From: Xanthobacteraceae bacterium
Lineage (GTDB): Bacteria; Pseudomonadota; Alphaproteobacteria; Rhizobiales; Xanthobacteraceae
Length of the DNA: 7,996 nt
Assembly (NCBI GenBank): GCA_030039655.1
Contig: JASHVC010000472.1
Coordinates: 1 to 7,996 of the forward strand
Direction of reading: 5' to 3'
The position numbers were made by a program, and so were the translations under genes. Shown here one piece after another: positions 1 to 5,551 of this stretch. Position 1 is the stretch's first letter. The number at the start of each line of letters is the position of its first letter. The notes beneath the pieces were generated by a model. It was not told where the DNA came from. It did not search any database and saw only the letters and a program-made list of their open reading frames with translations.

Positions 1-849
1 GGCAGCCTCTACAAGCCTGCTCCAAGCGCGAGTGATCCGCTCATCACTCAGAGAAATTGGCGCACGGGTCCACTCTCGTCGGAGAATTCCCTGTAATACC
101 TGGCCGTGAATACGCGTAAAAGCCGGCGGCACTGCCTCACCTATCATGTCGCGGACGTTCGTGTGGCCCCATTTGTTGAGAGCATCGCCCCAGGCAAGAA
201 GTCGTCTGTTTTGCAGGCGCGCGACCATGATAGTGCTCGATACAGTCAAATGGAGTGCATAAAAGAAGCCAACCGGATAGACGACAGTCCATAACCAGAA
301 GAAAAATGCGTTGGCAGCAAAATATCCGTATCTGTAGTACGTCGCGTTGAATACATCGTTGCCCCAGTAGTCCAATGGACGATTCAGGTGGCTAAATATC
401 GTGATCGACGACGCGGCCCCAATAAACATCAAGAGCCACAGCATATTTCTCCACTTTCCTCGCAGAAAGAGCGAGTCGATGTGTGGCCGCGCGAGTGCCC
501 GAATATCGGAGAGGTCAGCACTGGCAGTGAGCAGAGAGTCGATGTGCTCAAGAAGCCGCAGAAAATACGAGATTGCATGGTACGTCGTGAGCAAAATAAG
601 GGGTGCCGCAGCCAGAGACGCCAGAAATCCATAGTGCGTCAGCAACCCCCGACCAGGGGCCGGCAATGTCAAGGTGTGATCGGCCTCCGACGCGCCGATG
701 GCAAGAAGCAACCACGCGACTGATGCCAAGACAATTGCAGCAACGATTGATCGTCGTGGTCGCATCGATTTGTCAAAAAAGACCTTTCCCACGTCCTTTG
801 AGAGGCCGACGGACATTGCGCAACGACCATAATTCCAAGTTATGAGCAT
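1..849 (-). CDS. Unrecognised multi-pass membrane protein, C-terminus cut by the left edge
   Basis: Reading the minus strand leftward from an ATG at 849 gives 283 codons without a stop, so the gene leaves the window at base 1. An in-frame TAA lies directly before this ATG. ATGs at 816 (residue 12) and 765 (residue 29) are equally possible starts; none has a good ribosome binding site, and 816 gives the most natural cytoplasmic N-terminus (MSVGLSKDVGKVFF). Hydrophobic segments lie at about residues 35-53 (IVAAIVLASVAWLLLAIGA, after RPRR), 73-95, 136-153 (MLWLLMFIGAASS) and 176-203 (aromatic-rich, FFFWLWTVVYPVGFFYALHL). The part after residue 205 is soluble and basic. Residues 98-130 form a probable cytoplasmic linker (LRLLEHIDSLLTASADLSDI). 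I do not recognise the family and assign no function. That the frame is real is supported by its length, the clean membrane pattern and positive residues flanking the first helix. The local sequence is A/T-richer than the ArdC gene (for example 25 of 60 G+C at 301-360 against 40 of 60 at 4021-4080), suggesting a different origin. Confidence 0.7.
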   Translation of the reverse strand, partial: MLITWNYGRCAMSVGLSKDVGKVFFDKSMRPRRSIVAAIVLASVAWLLLAIGASEADHTLTLPAPGRGLLTHYGFLASLAAAPLILLTTYHAISYFLRLLEHIDSLLTASADLSDIRALARPHIDSLFLRGKWRNMLWLLMFIGAASSITIFSHLNRPLDYWGNDVFNATYYRYGYFAANAFFFWLWTVVYPVGFFYALHLTVSSTIMVARLQNRRLLAWGDALNKWGHTNVRDMIGEAVPPAFTRIHGQVLQGILRREWTRAPISLSDERITRAWSRLVEAA

Positions 850-1350
850 TTAGCGGCCCGACTAAACAACTTTAACCGGGATAATTCAACCTCCAGATGT
901 TGGGCCGCCTGCTGAAAAAGATATCTATTGCAGCTAGAGAAAATTGCCGTCCTGAAACTTCAATGAGACAGCGGCATCGATAGCGCAGATGAGGACACCG
1001 CTAAGCAAGAATCTCACAGGGGATCCTTCCCCGATGAACTTAATCACCTCTCTCAGATGGATCAAAATGGCTAAAGCTGTTGCGACGCTTCGAAATGCGC
1101 ATATCGAACTCGACGCCGTCGTCGAAATTTCCACCTCAGCTGCTTTGTGCCTTTGGCACCCCCGCGTTTGTGCCTGCCTCCTCCCCGGTGCTGTGCAGCG
1201 ATATAAGCAGTCAAGAAGTTACTCCCTTCGCTCGTGTTGATTCTCGGAATAATCCTCGTCTCTTTGGCATCAAAGACGATGTCCTACACGATATGGAGTG
1301 CGTGCCAGAACTGCACGAACTACCCCCTGCACGCATGAAGTCCGATCACT
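850..1350. other. Long stretch without a convincing gene
   Basis: Between the minus-strand membrane protein and the plus-strand P-loop ATPase lie about 500 bases from which both genes diverge, so promoters for both should be here. I could not identify a credible -35/-10 pair, operator or strong hairpin. The only coding candidates are the 66-codon minus frame at 934-1134 and a 34-codon plus frame at 1234-1338 (GTG start, hydrophobic N-terminus, one CQNC motif), both lacking ribosome binding sites. The stretch may be degraded coding DNA at a junction between two blocks of different base composition. Confidence 0.5.
934..1134 (-). CDS. Possible small hydrophobic protein (66 aa, GTG start), doubtful
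   Basis: A 66-codon minus-strand frame starting at GTG 1134 lies 84 bases upstream of the membrane protein and points the same way. It encodes two moderately hydrophobic stretches, around residues 16-34 (SVATALAILIHLREVIKFI) and 42-58 (FLLSGVLICAIDAAVSL), ending in the polar tail KFQDGNFL. The frame is open as far back as about 1218 but has no ATG, and no ribosome binding site is positioned for the GTG. A plus-strand frame of similar length (989-1240) overlaps it, so length alone is not evidence. It could be a small membrane protein co-transcribed with the gene at 1-849, or a degraded remnant. I see no family resemblance. Confidence 0.2.
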   Translation of the reverse strand: MEISTTASSSICAFRSVATALAILIHLREVIKFIGEGSPVRFLLSGVLICAIDAAVSLKFQDGNFL

Positions 1351-2718
1351 ATGATTTTGCTGATGGCAAACCAGGAGGAGGACAAAGCGAAGCGTAAGAT
1401 CGTTCCCGCGGTTTCCAGGTGTCTATCAGACGGCACTCTGGTGGAGCTTGTGTATCGGCCGGAGGATCGTCAGACGATGTTCGCGCTGTACAATGCCGGC
1501 CGATGGACCTTGCAGCAGCGTCATGACATCGAAGGCGCGCGACTCGTTCCATTTTCACCGCAAAATAATCTCATACGAAATGAAGCCGTGCTGTTGCCCT
1601 CCGAACCGCGCATGTACGGCAGCGAGCAGAAGCTCCTGTCAGAGGTTGGAGAATTCATCCATCACTACGTTGATCTAAGCGAGGCGCTCGAAAAAATCGC
1701 CACTTACTATGTCCTGCTTTCTTGGCTTTACGATGCCTTCAACGAATTGCCGTATCTGCGTCTGCGAGGCGATTTCGGCACGGGGAAAACCAGGGCTCTA
1801 CTGGTCCTTGGATCGGTCTGCTACAAACCGTTCTTCGCGAGCGGCGCCTCGACGGTCTCGCCGATATTCCACACGCTCGACGCGTTCAGGGGAACGCTCA
1901 TCTTCGACGAAGCCGATTTCCGATTTAGTGACGAGCGCGCGGAGATCGTCAAAATCCTTAACAACGGCAATGTGCGCGGCCTGCCGGTTCTGCGAACGAT
2001 GATGAACAGGCAGCGCGAATTCAATCCGCAGGCATTTCAAGTATTCGGACCCAAGATCGTCGCAACTCGCGCCGCGTACGAGGACAAAGGTCTGGAGAGC
2101 CGTTTTCTGACGGAGGACATGGGTTCACGGCCGCTACGGCCCGACATCCCGATCAACCTGCCGGACGATTTCAAAGAAGAAGCCCGTGAGCTGCGAAACA
2201 AGCTCTTGCTGTATCGCTTCCATCGGAGGTTCGAAGTCAGTATCAATCCCGGCCTCGTTGATCCCGATCTGGAGCCTCGACTCAACCAAATACTGTTGCC
2301 GCTGCTCAGCATCATCGAAGATCCAGACGTCCGTGCCGAACTGCGATCCGTTGCCTCGAATGCGCAGGCCAATCTCGTGGCTGAGCGCGGCCTCCTTGCT
2401 GAGGCCCAGGTATTGGAAATCCTGGCCGACATCATGGGCACGATCCGGCGTGCCGTGGTTCCCGTGGGCGATATAACGGCCGGAATGATCGAACGATACG
2501 GGGCCGAATACGAGCGGCCGATTACCAACCGCTGGGTCGGCGGGATTCTGCGCAAACGCCTTAATTTGCGAACGTACAAAAGCCATGGCGTGTACGTCGT
2601 GCCAGTGAGCGAACGCCCAAAGGTGGAACAATTATCCGCACGCTACGGGATAAGCGTCATAACCGATGTCCGTCCGCCGGTAGAATTGGGGGATGTGGGG
2701 ACGTCGGGGACTGACTAG
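1351..2718 (+). CDS. P-loop ATPase, D5/phage-helicase-like, probable element replication protein
   Basis: This 455-aa protein has a complete NTPase core. The Walker A loop is GDFGTGKT at residues 140-147, preceded by a strand ending in LRLR. Walker B is TLIFDEAD at 182-189, with D186 and E187. A sensor-like strand GPKIVATR lies at 233-240, and GLESRF around 248-252 offers a candidate arginine finger (R251). This order resembles the helicase domain of D5-type and superfamily 3 proteins of phages and plasmids. No primase active site is seen in the roughly 100 residues before the core. The C-terminal 80 residues look like a winged helix (RWVGGILRKRLNLRTYKSHG, then VYVVP). Likely role, by inference: DNA unwinding or remodelling for replication or maintenance of the mobile element, in the cytoplasm. 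The start is uncertain: ATG 1351 is the first in the frame (TGA at 1336-1338), ATG 1363 gives MANQEEDKAKRK, and neither has a Shine-Dalgarno. An AGGAGGAG run at 1373-1380 lies inside the coding region without a start codon at suitable spacing. Confidence 0.85.
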   Translation: MILLMANQEEDKAKRKIVPAVSRCLSDGTLVELVYRPEDRQTMFALYNAGRWTLQQRHDIEGARLVPFSPQNNLIRNEAVLLPSEPRMYGSEQKLLSEVGEFIHHYVDLSEALEKIATYYVLLSWLYDAFNELPYLRLRGDFGTGKTRALLVLGSVCYKPFFASGASTVSPIFHTLDAFRGTLIFDEADFRFSDERAEIVKILNNGNVRGLPVLRTMMNRQREFNPQAFQVFGPKIVATRAAYEDKGLESRFLTEDMGSRPLRPDIPINLPDDFKEEARELRNKLLLYRFHRRFEVSINPGLVDPDLEPRLNQILLPLLSIIEDPDVRAELRSVASNAQANLVAERGLLAEAQVLEILADIMGTIRRAVVPVGDITAGMIERYGAEYERPITNRWVGGILRKRLNLRTYKSHGVYVVPVSERPKVEQLSARYGISVITDVRPPVELGDVGTSGTD

Positions 2719-2816
2719 CGGCGTTGCTGGACAAACCGGCGAGGGCGAACATAGGTCGAATGTTCATACCGCCCCTGGCTTCTTATTGGAGAATTTCGTC
2801 CCCACGTCCCCATGTC
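2691..2816. repeat. Inverted repeat of GGGGAC motifs spanning the end of the ATPase gene
   Basis: The left arm, TGGGGACGT-C-GGGGAC at 2696-2711, lies in the last codons of the ATPase gene. The right arm, GTCCCCACGTCCCCA at 2798-2812, lies in the gap after it. The arms pair over 15 bp with a single bulged C, enclosing about 86 bases. The copies could form a large stem-loop in the transcript, act as binding sites, or be remnants of a duplicated and inverted gene end. There is no T-run directly after the right arm, so it is not a standard intrinsic terminator. Confidence 0.5.
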
Positions 2817-2980
2817 TACCCGATTTGGAGGCGTGTGCTGTGGCCCATGGTCTGACTTGAGTGCCGCGGAGCCAGCCCTGCGCTGATTTGGTACGTTTGG
2901 CTCCCTCCCTCTCTTCGCATCTTTCGGCGACGATAGCGCGCGTGCCAGCCGTGTCGCATGGTTGGCCAACGCATTGCTCC

Positions 2981-3349
2981 ATGAAAAAACGACTTGGATG
3001 CTACGTACGCCACTACCGGCTTCGCTGGGGATTCAGCCAGGACGAACTCGCTTTTCTCGCCGGCGCCAAAAGCAGAACCGCCATTTCATATGTCGAAGGC
3101 CAGCGCCGCGCGCCGAATCTCGCGACCGCGTTTGCGCTCAACCTCATATTCGGCGCCAATCCTGCCGAACTATTCCCCCGGCTCGCCGAGGAGGTTGAGG
3201 ACGGCGTCATGGCCCGCGCGTATGACCTTTATGAACGCTTGCAAGGAAACCCATCGAAGCGCACCCAGGCGAAGCTCGACTTTTTGGAGGAGCTGTTTGA
3301 ACGCGCGAAGCTGAGAAACGCCGACGAGTCAAAGACACTGGTATGGTGA
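2981..3349 (+). CDS. XRE-family (Cro/C1-type) helix-turn-helix regulator
   Basis: The protein is 122 aa from ATG 2981. The N-terminal half is a Cro/C1-type DNA-binding domain: helix 1 around RHYRLRWGF, helix 2 SQDELAFLAG at 19-28, a turn, a recognition helix TAISYVEGQRR at 33-43, then a further helix pair (NLATAFALNLIFG) and the capping PAELFP. The C-terminal half (about 70-115) is helical and charged, with YDLYERLQGNPSKRTQAKLDFLEELFERAK. I chose ATG 2981 because MKKRLGCYVRHYRLRWG is how proteins of this type usually begin; the same frame is open from 2861 but that extension is low in order. No good ribosome binding site precedes it. Its last bases overlap the RuvC-like gene by 7 nt (3343-3349), implying translational coupling. 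It probably regulates its own operon; the 262-base upstream gap is the place to look for an operator, though none is evident to me. Confidence 0.88.
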   Translation: MKKRLGCYVRHYRLRWGFSQDELAFLAGAKSRTAISYVEGQRRAPNLATAFALNLIFGANPAELFPRLAEEVEDGVMARAYDLYERLQGNPSKRTQAKLDFLEELFERAKLRNADESKTLVW

Positions 3350-3864
3350 AGCGATACGATCTCGTGCTCGCCATTTACTTGTCCAAACGCGACTTCGCCT
3401 TTGTATTATTTGAGGGATCGTTGTCGCCGATCGACTGGGGCATAACGGGACGTCCCGGCACCAAGAAACGCCCGCGGCTCCTCAACAGGGTCGCCCGTCT
3501 GTTACATGGATTTCAACCTGACGTGCTGGTTCTTGAAGACACGTCGTGGACGGGAACGCGCCGGTCCAAACGTATCGTGAACCTGAATGCGTCGATCTTC
3601 GAGCTGGCCGAGCAAGCCGATATTCCAGTTTGCGCGTTCTCGCGAGAGCGTGTGCGTGTTGCCTTCAATTACCTGGGATCGCCCACGAAGCAAGCTATCG
3701 CGGAGGCGATCGCAAAGCACATACCAGCCTTTGAGAAGTACCTGCCGCCTCCCCGGAAATCCTGGACGACCGAACACCCGCGCATGGGGCTGTTCGACGC
3801 TACTGCACTCGCTCTGACATTCTTTCAAGACGAAGCAGGCGGTCCGAGCAATCAGCCTCGATAG
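3343..3864 (+). CDS. RuvC-like RNase H-fold protein, first catalytic Asp replaced by Tyr
   Basis: This 173-aa protein follows the order of a RuvC-type resolvase. A first strand and hairpin carry LAIYLSKRDFAFVLFEG (9-25) and IDWG (30-33). A second strand DVLVLEDTS (60-68) presents E65 and D66. A basic helix region SWTGTRRSKR (68-77) follows, then the strand IPVCAF, the helix start SRERVRVAFN and GSPTKQAIAEAIAKHIP (112-128). The C-terminal helix RMGLFDATALALTFF (147-161) has D152, with E144 nearby. By known family architecture these would be a four-acid metal site cutting branched DNA. Here, however, the position expected to read I-D-P in the first strand reads AIYL, so Tyr12 stands where the first Asp should be. 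The protein may be inactive as a nuclease and act as a binding protein, or use another acid such as D17. It overlaps the preceding XRE gene by 7 nt, and this coupling marks the two as partners. Function within the element is inferred, not shown. Confidence 0.75.
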   Translation: MVKRYDLVLAIYLSKRDFAFVLFEGSLSPIDWGITGRPGTKKRPRLLNRVARLLHGFQPDVLVLEDTSWTGTRRSKRIVNLNASIFELAEQADIPVCAFSRERVRVAFNYLGSPTKQAIAEAIAKHIPAFEKYLPPPRKSWTTEHPRMGLFDATALALTFFQDEAGGPSNQPR

Positions 3865-3871
3865 GGTTGCG

Positions 3872-3912
3872 CTCCCTCCCACTCGGGAGTGTCGGAATGG
3901 TCCGACGCTCCC
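3872..3912 (+). promoter_or_regulatory. Competing hairpins in the leader before the ArdC gene
   Basis: In the 68-base gap before the ArdC start, GGGAGTGTCGGA (3885-3896) pairs with TCCGACGCTCCC (3901-3912). The result is a 12-bp stem, including one G-T pair, with an ATGG loop. The GGGAG part (3885-3889) can instead pair with CTCCC at 3876-3880 (loop ACTC) or at 3872-3876, so at least two structures exclude each other. The ribosome binding site AAGGAG (3921-3926) begins 8 bases after the main stem. There is no T-run, so a simple terminator is unlikely. A translational or processing control, or a palindromic protein-binding site (GTCGGA-ATGG-TCCGAC), fits better. Confidence 0.55.
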
Positions 3913-3920
3913 TCTGTGTG

Positions 3921-3926
3921 AAGGAG
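3921..3926 (+). promoter_or_regulatory. Ribosome binding site fixing the ArdC start
   Basis: AAGGAG lies 6 bases before ATG 3933. It settles the start at MTRDVLSRRDVYHAI rather than at the in-frame ATG 3867, which would add 22 residues unlike the family and would translate through the leader hairpin. Confidence 0.8.
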
Positions 3927-3932
3927 CAATTA

Positions 3933-4832
3933 ATGACCAGAGATGTTCTTTCCAGGCGTGACGTCTATCACGCCATCACCGAAAAGATCGCGGCGGCAAT
4001 CGAAGCCGGCGCGGGAGAGTACCAGATGCCGTGGCATCGGGGCGTTATTCGCCCCGTCAACGCCTCGACGGGGACGCCTTACCATGGCGTCAACGTGATC
4101 GCGCTTTGGGGTGCCGCGAACGACCGCGGTTACCGCTCGGGGTACTGGGCCACCTATCGGCAGTGGAATGCCATGGGCGCCCGGGTGCTGAAACGGGAGC
4201 GCGGCTCGATGGTCGTGTTCTTCAAGTGCTTGTCGGCGGCTGCAGAAGAGAATGCCGATCGGGACAAAGAGCCCGTCGAGAAACAACGCTTCGTCGCGCG
4301 GGCCGCGTGGGTCTTCAACGCCGATCAGGTGGACGGGTGGTCCATTCCAGCGCTCGAAAATCGCAGCCCAGTGGAGATTAGGGAGCATGTTGAGGTGTTC
4401 ATCACCAAAACCGGCGCCAACATTCGCCCCGGCGGCGACGCTGCCTTCTATGACTGGGCCGGCGACTATATCGCCGTCCCGCGCCCGGAGGACTTCGTCA
4501 ACACCAGCACCAGTTCGGCGACCGAAGGCTACTATTCGGTCGTTCTCCATGAGCTGACGCACTGGAGCGGTGCTGCACCGCGGCTTGCCCGCAATCTGCG
4601 GGGCCGCTTCGGCGATCACGCGTACGCCATCGAGGAGTTGGTCGCGGAGTTCGGCGCCGCCTTCCTGTGCGCCGACTTGCATGTCGCCAACGAGCCGCGC
4701 CTGGACCACGCTTGCTACGTCTCGTCGTGGCTGCGCGTCCTCAACAAGGACCGCACCGCCCTATTCGCCGCAGCAAGCAGCGCCAGCGTCGCGGCCACCT
4801 ACCTTCTCGATCTTGGAGGGAGGCCGCGATGA
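3933..4832 (+). CDS. ardC: ArdC-type antirestriction protein (ssDNA-binding plus zincin-like domain)
   Basis: The protein is 299 aa, the usual length for ArdC. The N-terminal domain (about 5-120) has the ssDNA-binding family pattern: DVYHAITEKIAAAIEAG, then MPWHR, NASTGTPYHGVNVIALWGAA, RGYRSGYWATYRQWNAMGA and LKRERGSMVVFFK. A linker rich in charged residues (about 97-116) follows. The C-terminal half is a metalloprotease-like domain with HELTHW at 206-211 (H206, E207 and H210 as expected metal and catalytic residues) and the following helix EELVAEFGAAFLC from 234, which supplies the third ligand. Members of this family, studied for conjugative plasmid R388 and related to the N-terminus of the plasmid primase TraC, protect incoming single-stranded DNA from restriction in the recipient cell. 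All hallmark residues are present, so it looks functional. It has its own strong ribosome binding site and overlaps the DUF3768 gene by 4 nt (ATGA), so the two are co-translated. The symbol is given by family, not by proven orthology. Confidence 0.92.
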   Translation: MTRDVLSRRDVYHAITEKIAAAIEAGAGEYQMPWHRGVIRPVNASTGTPYHGVNVIALWGAANDRGYRSGYWATYRQWNAMGARVLKRERGSMVVFFKCLSAAAEENADRDKEPVEKQRFVARAAWVFNADQVDGWSIPALENRSPVEIREHVEVFITKTGANIRPGGDAAFYDWAGDYIAVPRPEDFVNTSTSSATEGYYSVVLHELTHWSGAAPRLARNLRGRFGDHAYAIEELVAEFGAAFLCADLHVANEPRLDHACYVSSWLRVLNKDRTALFAAASSASVAATYLLDLGGRPR

Positions 4833-5173
4833 ACGTCCAGGAGCGGATACGCGATCGAACGCGCATCAGGGAGTTGAATGATGCGTTTCGCACCTCGTTC
4901 GTCGGGGGCGTCGTGCTTGTGACCGCCGGCGTAGAGGCGCTCGCTGCCGATCTCAAGGCACGAGTACTCAAGAAAGTCCGGGATTTCTCGGATTTCCCCG
5001 TAAGAGACAACCCTTCTGCGGAGCACGACCTCGGGACCTTCGAACTGAGCAACCAACAGTTCTTGTTCAAGATAAACTACTTCGATCGCGAACTCGAGAG
5101 TGGCTCGTCCGATCCGGCCGATCCGTCGCAAACTACCCGCGTTCTCACCGTCATGCTAGCTTCGGAGTATTGA
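4829..5173 (+). CDS. DUF3768 family protein
   Basis: The protein is 114 aa from ATG 4829, preceded by GGAGGGAGG (4816-4824) at good spacing. It matches the DUF3768 pattern as I know it: IRELNDAFRTSFVGGVVLVTAGV at the N-terminus, a middle KVRDFSDF and AEHDLGTFEL, an aromatic FKINYFDRELESGSSDPAD, and the characteristic ending TTRVLTVMLASEY. There are no membrane segments or catalytic signature. The function of the family is unknown; it is frequent on alphaproteobacterial plasmids and islands, commonly near ArdC. The ATGA overlap with the ArdC gene implies a shared job, so an accessory role in antirestriction or in establishment after transfer is a fair inference but untested. The protein is complete with no sign of damage. 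Confidence 0.9.
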   Translation: MNVQERIRDRTRIRELNDAFRTSFVGGVVLVTAGVEALAADLKARVLKKVRDFSDFPVRDNPSAEHDLGTFELSNQQFLFKINYFDRELESGSSDPADPSQTTRVLTVMLASEY

Positions 5174-5175
5174 CC

Positions 5176-5229
5176 ATGCCGGAGTCAGCGAACGACTTCA
5201 CCGAACCGCTGTTCTTTCCAGTTGGCTAG
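5176..5229 (+). CDS. 17-codon micro-ORF directly after the DUF3768 gene
   Basis: ATG 5176 starts 2 bases after the DUF3768 stop, with GGAG at 5164-5167 (8 bases before the ATG), and encodes MPESANDFTEPLFFPVG before TAG. The position and spacing are those of a translationally coupled gene, but 17 residues is too short to judge by composition. It may be a real small peptide, the beginning of a lost downstream gene, or chance. Confidence 0.2.
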   Translation: MPESANDFTEPLFFPVG

Positions 5230-5551
5230 CCTCTGATGCCAACCGATTCATGAGCAGCCGAGAGTGACATGCCGGCCTCTGGGACAAAGAGTCGGCTCGC
5301 CTCTGTGATCCACAACTTATCGAGACACACAACAGCGCCCCGCTCGCGAATGCGAGCGGGGCATCTTCATCAACCCTGCCAAGACCATGCTCTCCATCGA
5401 CGGTTTGACGGTCGATTGAAGGGGCGCGATCAGATAGCCTTCGCCGCGGGTCGGCTCGACCGCCTGCGATTCAAGGTCACCGCGGCGGCAGTATTTCTGG
5501 GTCGCGCAAAGGCATTAAGTGCGATGCGCTTTGGGCGCCGATCCACGACGT
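5230..5551. other. Gap between convergent genes
   Basis: This 322-base gap separates the plus-strand ArdC/DUF3768 cluster from the minus-strand replication-relaxation gene. It holds the strong hairpin at 5337-5362 and a weaker one, ATCGAC (5396-5401) with GTCGAT (5411-5416). A plus-strand open frame (5269-5646) crosses it but overlaps the 3' end of the minus-strand gene, has no ribosome binding site and has a composition like noncoding sequence. I treat the gap as intergenic or a gene remnant. Confidence 0.5.
5337..5362. terminator. Perfect 11-bp GC-rich hairpin, probable terminator of the plus-strand cluster
   Basis: GCCCCGCTCGC (5337-5347) pairs perfectly with GCGAGCGGGGC (5352-5362) around a GAAT loop. 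It lies about 160 bases after the DUF3768 stop, between convergent genes, which is where a terminator is expected. The following bases ATCTTCATC are only weakly T-rich, and the other strand is no better, so termination may be imperfect or the hairpin may mainly stabilise 3' ends. Confidence 0.6.

Noticed and set aside
388..845. Plus-strand frames of 80 to 111 codons at the left end
   Set aside because: They are antisense to the minus-strand membrane protein frame, which has a far more protein-like composition.
1373..1380. AGGAGGAG as a strong ribosome binding site
   Set aside because: It lies inside the ATPase coding sequence and no ATG, GTG or TTG follows at usable distance.
1080..1397. A 105-codon plus-strand frame overlapping the ATPase start
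   Set aside because: It runs into the ATPase gene in another frame, has no ribosome binding site and shows no recognisable pattern.
2037..2631. Two minus-strand frames of 165 and 180 codons antisense to the P-loop ATPase
   Set aside because: They are shadows of a well-supported gene, with low-complexity Arg/Ser-rich translations and no domain pattern.
2861..2980. Extended N-terminus of the XRE regulator (40 extra residues)
   Set aside because: The added residues look unstructured and unlike the family, which begins near the MKKRL position.
3930..4709. A 259-codon open frame on the minus strand inside the ArdC gene
   Set aside because: It lies entirely antisense to a gene with all hallmark residues; long antisense frames are expected in GC-rich coding DNA.
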